From: Aquibium sp. ELW1220
GTDB taxonomy: Bacteria; Pseudomonadota; Alphaproteobacteria; Rhizobiales; Rhizobiaceae
Direction: 5' to 3'
Assembly (NCBI RefSeq): GCF_030398385.1
Contig: NZ_JAOAOQ010000048.1
Span: forward strand, 1-41,238
Length of the DNA: 41,238 nucleotides
Shown here piece after piece: positions 35,166 through 41,238 of this stretch. Positions within the stretch are counted from its first letter, which is position 1, and every line of letters begins with the position of its first letter. The notes beneath the pieces are model-generated. The model was not told the DNA's origin. It ran no database searches and was given only the letters and a program-made list of their open reading frames with translations. The position numbers and the translations under genes are program-made.

Positions 35166-36152
35166 ATGAAGACGATTCTGAAGGCTTTCGTGGCAGGCGC
35201 GGCCCTGCTCGGCGCGGCGACCGGCGCCCTGGCGCTCGAAGGCAGCCTGACCCTCTACACCAGCCAGCCGAACAACGACGCCCAGCAGACCATCGACGCC
35301 TTCATGGCCAGGCACCCGGACGTGAAGGTCACCTTCGTGCGCGACGGCACGACGAAGCTGATGGCGCGGCTGCAGGCCGAGCTGGAAGCCGGTGCCTCGC
35401 CGGCCGACCTGCTCCTGATCGCCGACAGCGTGACGATGGAAGACATGGCTAAAGCCGGCCGGCTGATGGCCTATCCGCAGGCCGACGTATCGGCCTACGA
35501 CCCGGCGATCCAGGATCCGGAGCGGATGTGGTTTCCCACCAAGCTGATCACCACCGGCATCGTCTACAACACCAGCGCCCCGATGAAGCCGACGTCCTGG
35601 AGCGATCTCCTGAAGGAGGAGGCCAAGGGCCAGGTGGCGATGCCGTCGCCGCTGACCTCGGGCGCGGCGCTGATCCACACGCAGGCGATCGTCGCCAACC
35701 TGGAACAGGGCTGGGACTATTACGAGCAGCTGGCCGCCAACGGCGCGCAGGCGTCGGGCGGCAATGGCGGCGTGCTGCAGGCCGTTGCCGGCGGCGAGAA
35801 GCTCTACGGCATGATCGTGGAGTTCCTGCCGATCCGCGAGAAGGCCAAGGGCGCGCCGGTGGAGTTCGTCTTCCCGGCCGAGGGCGTCTCGGCGATTTCC
35901 GAGCCGGTCGCCATCATGGCCGGCACAAAGAATGCCGAGGCCGCAAAGGCGTTCGTCGACTTCCTCGTCTCGCGCGAGGGCCAGGAGATGGCCGCTGCGC
36001 AGGGCTACATGCCGGCGCATCCCGACGTTGCCGCCCCGGCGGGCTTCCCCGCGCTGGCCGACATCGAGATCCTGCCGCTCGATCCGGCGAAGGCTCTCGA
36101 GACGGCCGAAGCCGACAAGGCGACCTTCGCCGGCATGTTCGGCCAGAACTGA
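35166..36152 (+). CDS. ABC transporter solute-binding protein, iron(III)/phosphonate type
   Basis: This 328-residue periplasmic protein has a signal peptide (MKTILKAFVAGAALLGAATGALA, cleaved before LEGSLTLYTS). The mature protein resembles FbpA/AfuA/FutA-type binding proteins: GSLTLYTSQPNNDAQQTIDA, TTKLMARLQAELEAG and PADLLLIADSVTMEDMAKAG. Conserved later blocks include TGIVYNTS and the C-terminal LVSREGQEMAAAQGYMPAHP. Iron(III) is the commonest ligand of the family, but 2-aminoethylphosphonate binders look similar. GGAGCACGCG precedes the ATG. It is followed 28 bp later by the permease gene. Confidence 0.85.
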   Translation: MKTILKAFVAGAALLGAATGALALEGSLTLYTSQPNNDAQQTIDAFMARHPDVKVTFVRDGTTKLMARLQAELEAGASPADLLLIADSVTMEDMAKAGRLMAYPQADVSAYDPAIQDPERMWFPTKLITTGIVYNTSAPMKPTSWSDLLKEEAKGQVAMPSPLTSGAALIHTQAIVANLEQGWDYYEQLAANGAQASGGNGGVLQAVAGGEKLYGMIVEFLPIREKAKGAPVEFVFPAEGVSAISEPVAIMAGTKNAEAAKAFVDFLVSREGQEMAAAQGYMPAHPDVAAPAGFPALADIEILPLDPAKALETAEADKATFAGMFGQN

Positions 36153-36180
36153 TCCCGGGGCCGCCGCGCGTCAGACCAAC

Positions 36181-37944
36181 GTGACATTTCGACCTTTCGC
36201 GTCCCGCCGTGCCACGTCCTCCGGCGAGGCGCGCCTCTGGTCCGACAACGAGGGCGGCTTCATGGCCGCCCTCGTCGTCGTCGCGGTCCTCGTCTTCTGC
36301 CTGCTGCCGGTCGTCCAGCTCGTCTCGGTCGGCGCAAGCGTCGTCCGGGAAGACCCGGCTGCCGCAATCGGTCTTCTCACCGGACCTTCGGTCACCCGGG
36401 CGACCGTGAACAGCCTGATCATCGCGGCAGGCTCGACGGCGCTTGCGGTGGTGCTCGGCGGCCTGGTGGCGCTGGTGCTGGCGACGATGGCGCTGCCGAC
36501 GCGGCGCGCGCTGGCCTTCCTGTTCGTGCTCTCGCTGATGGTCGCGCCGCAGGTCTCGGCGCTCGCCTTCAAGACGCTGGCCGGCCCGTCCTCGCCGATC
36601 CTCAATGCCGTGGGGCTCGCCCCGCCGCCCGGCACCGCCAATCCGATGCTGGGCTTTGCCGGCGTCATCCTCGTCATGGGCCTGCACCACGCGCCGCTCG
36701 TCGCCATCATCCTGGCGTCGGGCCTCGTGCGCGTGCCCCAGGCGCTGATCGAGGCGGCAAGGCTCGACGGCGCCCGGCCGCTGGCGATCGTCGGCCAGGT
36801 GATCCTGCCCGTCATCCGGCTCAACATCCTGTCGGCCGTGCTGCTCGCTTTCGTGGCCGGCGTCGGCAATTTCGGCATTCCGGCGCTGCTCGGCCTGCCG
36901 GTCGGCGTCACCACGCTGCCGACCACCGTCTACCGGCAGCTGGCGAGCTTCGGCCGCGGCGCCATCAACGACGCCGCGCTGGTCTCGCTGCTGATCGCGC
37001 TGATCGCCGGCGTGGCCGTCGTGGCCTCGACCGTCGCGACCGCGCGGCGCGCCGTGCGCACCGACATGGAGCGCGGCCTGGAACCCTTCGTCCATCGCCG
37101 CGCGATCACGCTGCCCGCAGAGGCGCTGCTGTGGCTCGTCTTCGCCGCGACCATCCTCCTGCCGCTGGCCTCGCTCGTCGCCAAGTCGCTGGTGCCCGCC
37201 TATGGCGTGACGCTGACCTGGGAGACGCTGACCTTTGCGCAGTACACCGAGACGATGTGGGGCCAGGCGCTGATCCGCCGCGCCTTCGCCAATTCGCTGA
37301 CCTATGCCGGCGGCGCCGCGCTGATCCTGGCGGTGCTGTCGCTGCTCGCAGCCTACGCGCTCGACCGGCGGCTGGCCTTCGCGCGCATGGTGATCCTGCC
37401 GGTGGTGGAGATGCCCTATGCGCTGCCCGGCGTCGTCGTGGCCATTGCCTGCATCCTGCTCTTCGTCAACCCGCTGCCACTGGTGGGCGTCTCGATCTAT
37501 GGCACCGCCTGGATCATCCTCTTTGCCTATCTCGCCTCCTTCCTCGCCATCGCGCTGAAGCCGGTGCTGGCGGCGGTCGCCTCGCTGGAGCGTGATGTGG
37601 AGGAAGCGGCGCTGATGGACGGTGCGGGCATCGCCAAGCGCATCGCCACCATCATCCTGCCGATCGTCCTGCCCTCGGTGGTGGCCGGCGGCCTGATGGT
37701 GTTCCTGCTCGCCTTCAACGAACTCACCATCTCGGCCCTGCTCTGGTCGGCGGGCACGGAGACGCTGGGCGTGGCGCTGCTCAACCTCGAGGATGCCGGC
37801 CTCGGCGCGGAATCGGCCGCGCTCGCCGTGGTCGCGACCGCCGTCATCGCCGCGCTGATGCTGCTGCTGGAAGCGACGAGCAGATACTTTCCGGAAAACG
37901 CACTGCCGTGGCGGCAGCTGTGTGGCGGGAAGGATGGCGGATAG
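36181..37944 (+). CDS. Fused dual ABC permease, iron(III)/phosphonate type
   Basis: This 587-residue inner-membrane protein has about twelve helices in two homologous halves. Each half ends with an EAA loop: EAARLDGARPLAIVGQVILP in the first and EEAALMDGAGIAKRIATIIL in the second. This fused layout is that of FbpB/AfuB-type permeases. The start is taken as the GTG at 36181, 28 bp after the binding-protein stop; upstream codons in this frame lie inside that gene. An ATP-binding subunit would be needed for transport, but the next genes are unrelated, so the ATPase must be encoded elsewhere or shared. Confidence 0.87.
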   Translation: MTFRPFASRRATSSGEARLWSDNEGGFMAALVVVAVLVFCLLPVVQLVSVGASVVREDPAAAIGLLTGPSVTRATVNSLIIAAGSTALAVVLGGLVALVLATMALPTRRALAFLFVLSLMVAPQVSALAFKTLAGPSSPILNAVGLAPPPGTANPMLGFAGVILVMGLHHAPLVAIILASGLVRVPQALIEAARLDGARPLAIVGQVILPVIRLNILSAVLLAFVAGVGNFGIPALLGLPVGVTTLPTTVYRQLASFGRGAINDAALVSLLIALIAGVAVVASTVATARRAVRTDMERGLEPFVHRRAITLPAEALLWLVFAATILLPLASLVAKSLVPAYGVTLTWETLTFAQYTETMWGQALIRRAFANSLTYAGGAALILAVLSLLAAYALDRRLAFARMVILPVVEMPYALPGVVVAIACILLFVNPLPLVGVSIYGTAWIILFAYLASFLAIALKPVLAAVASLERDVEEAALMDGAGIAKRIATIILPIVLPSVVAGGLMVFLLAFNELTISALLWSAGTETLGVALLNLEDAGLGAESAALAVVATAVIAALMLLLEATSRYFPENALPWRQLCGGKDGG

Positions 37945-38117
37945 GGGAGGGGACGAGGGTTGCGTGTGCCCGCGGCGCGGGACCGGAGCTTCCCTCGGAC
38001 GGTTCGCGACATCCCGGGGTCGAAACGCTTGCCGGCCGCCCGCATTCGCCACTGCGGATGCCTGCACGGGGCGGCCGTGCGACGTGCGACGTTCTGAGGC
38101 GGTGACGTTCGGGAACG

Positions 38118-38498
38118 GTGCCCCATATCCATGTCATGCACACGCTCACCATCTGGTTCGACGGTTCCTGCCCGCTCTGCACGCGCGAGATCAGGCTGAT
38201 GAAGCGCCTCGACCGCCGGGGTGCGATCGAGTTCATAGACGTCGCGGCATCCGACGCCGTCGACTGCCCCGTCGACCGCGGCGAACTGCTCGCCCGGTTT
38301 CACGCTCGCGAGAACGGCGTGCTGCTGTCGGGTGCCGGGGCCTTCGCGGCCATGTGGCGGGCGATCCCGCTTTTGCGTCCCATCGGCCTTCTGGCACGCA
38401 TCCCGCTGGTGCTGGCCCTCATGGAGCGGTGTTACGTGGCCTTCCTGCGCGTTCGACCGAGGCTGCAGCGCCTGGCCCGCTCGCCGGAGGCTGCATGA
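38118..38498 (+). CDS. DCC-family thiol-disulfide oxidoreductase-like protein (DUF393)
   Basis: This 126-residue (or 120 from the ATG at 38136) thioredoxin-fold-like protein has the DCC signature FDGSCPLCTREI near the N-terminus, with the C-x-x-C pair. The rest, including VDCPVDRGELLARFHARENG, fits DUF393. Neither the GTG at 38118 nor the ATG at 38136 has a well-spaced ribosome-binding site. The stop overlaps the next start (ATGA at 38495-38498). Redox activity is assumed from the motif; the physiological partner is unknown. Confidence 0.85.
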   Translation: MPHIHVMHTLTIWFDGSCPLCTREIRLMKRLDRRGAIEFIDVAASDAVDCPVDRGELLARFHARENGVLLSGAGAFAAMWRAIPLLRPIGLLARIPLVLALMERCYVAFLRVRPRLQRLARSPEAA

Positions 38499-38989
38499 TG
38501 CGCAGGGGCGAACCGGTCGGTCCCGGCCAGGAAAGCGTGTGGGCCTATCCTCGCCCGGCCATCGCCGAGCCGAGCCCCTGCCACATCGTCATCGAGCATG
38601 GCGGGCGACGGATCGCCGACACCCGGTCGGCCGTGCGGACGCTCGAGACCAGCCACCCGCCATCCTACTACATCCCGCCGGCCGACATCGCGCCCGGCGT
38701 GCTTCGCAGGGCGGAAGGAACCTCGCTCTGCGAGTGGAAGGGCGCCGCCGTCTACTGGGACGTGGTGGCGGGAGACATCGTGCTGCCGAGGGTCGGCTGG
38801 AGCTACCCCAGCCCGACGCCGGCCTTTGCGCTCCTGCGCGACCACGTCGCCTTCTATGCCGGGCCGTTCGACCGGTGCAGCGTGGACGGCGAGACGGTGA
38901 CGCCCCAGGCCGGCCGTTTCTACGGCGGATGGATCACCAGCCGGGTCGTCGGCCCGTTCAAGGGCGGGCCTGGGACCATGGGATGGTGA
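38495..38989 (+). CDS. DUF427 domain protein
   Basis: This 164-residue cytoplasmic protein matches DUF427: VWAYPRPAIAEPSPCHIVIE and GRRIADTRSAVRTLETSHPPSYYIPPADI (two parts), then CEWKGAAVYWDV and the C-terminal VTPQAGRFYGGWIT are the family's typical blocks, and the protein should fold as a small beta-barrel. Function is unknown. The start overlaps the upstream DCC gene by ATGA, so they are co-translated. Two adjacent ATGs exist (38495, 38498). It is followed 57 bp later by the SDR gene on the same strand. Confidence 0.9.
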   Translation: MMRRGEPVGPGQESVWAYPRPAIAEPSPCHIVIEHGGRRIADTRSAVRTLETSHPPSYYIPPADIAPGVLRRAEGTSLCEWKGAAVYWDVVAGDIVLPRVGWSYPSPTPAFALLRDHVAFYAGPFDRCSVDGETVTPQAGRFYGGWITSRVVGPFKGGPGTMGW

Positions 38990-39046
38990 CCCGATGACGG
39001 TCGAGCGTCGTCGCCGGGGATCCTCCGCTCATCCGGTGCGGGACGC

Positions 39047-39772
39047 ATGACCATGGCGATGCGTCTGGAACGGGCGGTCGTCGTCGGTGCGTCCGGCGGC
39101 ATCGGCGGCGCGCTTGCGGTGGCGCTGGCCGACCGCGGCACCAGGGTCCATGCCCTGTCGCGCCGCGGCGTGGCGGCGGATGCGCGGCTTGCGGCCGGGA
39201 TCATCGACATCGAGGACGAGACCAGCATCGCCGATGCGGCTGCGGCCCTGCGCGCCGAGGGGCCGCTCGACCTCGTGCTCGTCGCGACCGGGCTGCTGCA
39301 CGCCGACAGGATCGCGCCCGAGAAGAGCCATCGCCAGCTCTCGGCCGCATCGTTCGAGCGGTATTTCGCGATCAATGCGACCGGGCCGGCGCTGGTCGCC
39401 AAGCACTTCCTGCCGCTTCTGCGCAGCGACCGCCCATCCGTGTTCGCCGCCCTGTCCGCCAGGGTCGGGAGCATCGGCGACAATCGGCTGGGCGGCTGGT
39501 ACGGCTACCGCGCCTCGAAGGCGGCGCTCAACATGATCGTGAAGACGCTCGCCGTCGAACTGGCGCGGACTCATCCGCAGGCCGCCTGCGTCGCGCTGCA
39601 TCCCGGCACCGTCGCGACCGACCTCAGCCAGCCGTTCCTCCGAGGCGTGCCGGCCGACAGGCGCTTTTTGCCCGACATCGCGGCAAAGCACCTGCTCGAC
39701 GTCATCGCCGACCTGAGTGCGGCGGAAAGCGGCAGCATCCTGGCCTGGGACGGGTCCAGGATAACGCCGTAG
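39047..39772 (+). CDS. Short-chain dehydrogenase/reductase (C-factor-like)
   Basis: This 241-residue cytoplasmic oxidoreductase has the cofactor motif GASGGIG at residues 14-20 and the catalytic pair YRASK (Tyr154, Lys158). The order and the LDLVLVATGLLH, NATGPALVAKHFLPLL and LHPGTVATDLSQPF blocks match the CsgA/C-factor-type SDR group found widely in proteobacteria. Substrate is not predictable. An alternative start two codons later exists (39053). It may be in one transcription unit with the DCC and DUF427 genes. Confidence 0.9.
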   Translation: MTMAMRLERAVVVGASGGIGGALAVALADRGTRVHALSRRGVAADARLAAGIIDIEDETSIADAAAALRAEGPLDLVLVATGLLHADRIAPEKSHRQLSAASFERYFAINATGPALVAKHFLPLLRSDRPSVFAALSARVGSIGDNRLGGWYGYRASKAALNMIVKTLAVELARTHPQAACVALHPGTVATDLSQPFLRGVPADRRFLPDIAAKHLLDVIADLSAAESGSILAWDGSRITP

Positions 39773-39858
39773 CGGATCGCTCTTTCGGTCGCCGCCTTCC
39801 CCCATCCCCGCCCGCCCGCTACAACGGCCTCGACCCTTCCACGCGAGCCAGACCTGCC

Positions 39859-40206
39859 GTGCCACGCCTGACCTCCGATTTCTTCGTCTCCGCGCTGACG
39901 CGCCGCGTGTTCAACGCAGGCGGGTTCGCGGCGGTGATGCGCAAGGGGGCGGCGGAGGCGGGGGCGGTGTTCCTGGTGTTTCGCGGGCGCGACGGGCTCG
40001 GCCAGCTGGTCGGCCCGGCGCCGCAGTCGGGCTATGGCGAGGAGGGTGGTTCGGGCCGTCGGTTTTCGGTCGTGGCCGAGGGGCTGGACGACGAGGCGCT
40101 GGCGAGGCGCATCGAGCGCGAGGCGCGGTTCGACGGCGACGTCTGGTTCGTGGAACTGGACACGGCGACGCCCGCCGAAGAGCTGGTGGAAATCGTGGCG
40201 GCCTGA
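39859..40206 (+). CDS. DUF1491 family protein
   Basis: This 115-residue cytoplasmic protein matches DUF1491: RLTSDFFVSALTRRVFNAGG, FAAVMRKGAAEAGAVFLVFR and a C-terminal WFVELDTATPAEELVE block. The family is alphaproteobacterial with no known function. The start is a GTG at 39859; no ATG precedes the conserved N-terminus. Same strand as the SDR gene, 86 bp after it. Confidence 0.88.
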   Translation: MPRLTSDFFVSALTRRVFNAGGFAAVMRKGAAEAGAVFLVFRGRDGLGQLVGPAPQSGYGEEGGSGRRFSVVAEGLDDEALARRIEREARFDGDVWFVELDTATPAEELVEIVAA

Positions 40207-40319
40207 GGCCTTTGGACGGGCCGGGGCCGACGCCCGGGAAAGAGAGACGTCGGGTTGCGTCATTCCCGAGGAATGTGCAGAACTCTCGGCACTTCTTCCA
40301 ACGCTCTCGGTTTGCTCTC

Positions 40320-40500
40320 ATCCTCCCGCCGCTGCGCGGCGCGAGGCAGCACCCCCTCTCCGTCATCGCTTCGCGACGACACCTCTCCCCCTGCCCGGGG
40401 GAGAGGATACCAAGCTGGATGGGTGTCGCGGCGCTCGTGTTGGTGACGACAAGCGGCGAGCCTTCCTGTCCGACGACGCCAAAGTCCGCGTGAAGGAATC
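40320..40500. repeat. Intergenic palindromic repeat related to the left-end array
   Basis: The gap 40207-40592 holds no gene that I can support. It contains CCCTCTCCGTCATCGCTTCG followed by CGACGACACC, close to the anchor region of the tandem array at 120-1183. Beside it is a perfect 10-bp hairpin, CCTCTCCCCC (40382-40391) and GGGGGAGAGG (40397-40406). Confidence 0.55.
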
Positions 40501-40592
40501 CGCCCGGCCGCAGCGTTGCCGCCCGTCCGCTCCTCGGGCAGGGGCGGCGTCGATGCGCCGTGCATGAACCGGATCGGGTGCCCGGGCCGCGC

Positions 40593-41238
40593 CTACGACG
40601 CCCTGATGTCGCCGCGCGGCGGGAGCGGGTGGATGGAGGCCTGGCCGGTGGCGCGGGAGGGGGTCGAGCGGGGCGAGAGGCGGTCGGTGCGCCAGGCCAG
40701 CACGATGCCGGTGGCGGCGGCGGCCGGGAAGGCGCGGTAGCGCTCGAGGAACAGGCGGATGGCGCTGGTGCGCGAGAACCGTTCCGGGCAGGCGGCGCAG
40801 ACGAGCAGGAAGGCTTCCTCCTCCGACAGGTCGATGTGGCGGAAGGCGGCGATCATGTCGTCGTAGCTGCGCGAGGCGGCAATCGAGCGGGCAGTCTCGG
40901 CGCCGATGCCGAGCGCCTGCGCCAGCGCCTCGCGGAATGTCAGCGCGCTGCCTGAGAGCAGTGTCGCCTTCAGCCGCTGATAGTCGTCCTCGTGCGCCAG
41001 CCGCTCGGCGGAGCGGACGGTCGACGTCCGCCGCGGCCGCTGGCCGGCCATGATCGCGCGCAGGTCGCGGCGGACGGCCTCGGCGGCGTCACGCACGGCG
41101 TCCGGCACCAGGCCCGCAGCAGAGCCGGTCGCGGGCTCGCCCGCGGCCTGGCCGGATGCGGCCGGGGCAGGGGACGCGCCGGCGCCCGCGGACGCGGCGA
41201 CGGGGCCTGCGGCATGCGCCGGCGCGACCGGTGCCGCA
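40593..41238 (-). CDS. DUF2336 domain protein, C-terminal part (5' end beyond the window)
   Basis: The frame is open from the right edge to a TAG at 40593-40595. The visible N-terminal side is an Ala/Pro/Gly-rich linker, then AVRDAAEAVRRDLRAIMAGQ. The conserved end follows: TFREALAQALGIGAETARSI, ASRSYDDMIAAFRHIDLSEE and EAFLLVCAACPERFSRTSAI, then LFLERYRAFP. This resembles the C-terminal half of DUF2336 proteins. A GTG at 41108 could serve as a start, but the open, composition-biased frame upstream makes a longer protein more likely. Function unknown. Confidence 0.7.
   Translation of the reverse strand, partial: AAPVAPAHAAGPVAASAGAGASPAPAASGQAAGEPATGSAAGLVPDAVRDAAEAVRRDLRAIMAGQRPRRTSTVRSAERLAHEDDYQRLKATLLSGSALTFREALAQALGIGAETARSIAASRSYDDMIAAFRHIDLSEEEAFLLVCAACPERFSRTSAIRLFLERYRAFPAAAATGIVLAWRTDRLSPRSTPSRATGQASIHPLPPRGDIRAS

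Overview
The window is GC-rich, densely coded DNA from an alphaproteobacterium, most likely of the Hyphomicrobiales (rhizobial group, perhaps Phyllobacteriaceae/Mesorhizobium-like). The pointers are a MucR/Ros regulator, several protein families largely confined to alphaproteobacteria (DUF1491, DUF2336, DUF5330, DUF6456), GANTC (CcrM) and CtrA-type sites, and rhizobial-style intergenic palindromic repeats. This assignment comes from gene content only; no database search was possible.

Layout. 1-1200: the tail of an IS110-type transposase, then a 2.5-copy tandem array with a period of about 433-441 bp. 1230-4786 (minus): the two-gene methylmalonyl-CoA mutase operon. 5469-7169: a DUF853 HerA-like ATPase. 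7175-8500: an AT-richer, foreign-looking patch with a probably frameshifted PD-(D/E)XK-like gene. 8423-9632: a nucleotidyltransferase-fold gene bracketed by three copies of a 42-bp palindrome. 9668-17645: housekeeping and stress genes (L,D-transpeptidase, 2-haloacid dehalogenase, branched-chain aminotransferase, Fe-type superoxide dismutase, cytochrome c', diheme cytochrome c, an orphan DUF433 protein, an S9 oligopeptidase, a small secreted SH3-like protein). 17869-23743: a complete seven-gene Mrp/Mnh cation/proton antiporter operon (A-G) with overlapping or closely spaced genes. 24043-26296: mucR, a convergent conserved hypothetical gene, and a two-gene operon of a stand-alone DnaA domain-IV protein plus a DUF6456 protein. 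26414-30448: sufE, a DUF5330 gene, and a PdhS/DivJ-like membrane histidine kinase overlapping a peptidoglycan-binding protein. 30703-34062: a 1119-residue secreted protein ending in a caspase-like (C14) domain with an EF-hand-like loop. 34178-34965: a yafQ-like toxin and a dinJ-like antitoxin on opposite strands. 35166-37944: a solute-binding protein and a fused dual permease of an iron(III)/phosphonate-type ABC importer, without an ATPase gene. 38118-40206: DCC thioredoxin-like, DUF427, SDR and DUF1491 genes. 40593-41238: the 3' part of a DUF2336 gene running off the right edge.

The most interesting signals are: the DnaA-domain-IV/DUF6456 operon, whose promoter has three upstream GANTC sites and a symmetrical element overlapping the transcription start and ribosome-binding site; the three identical-arm 42-bp palindromes around the nucleotidyltransferase gene; the secreted caspase-like protein; the head-to-head split toxin-antitoxin pair with an apparent antitoxin remnant in front of the toxin; and a 17-bp motif shared, in the same orientation, by the sufE and histidine-kinase upstream regions.
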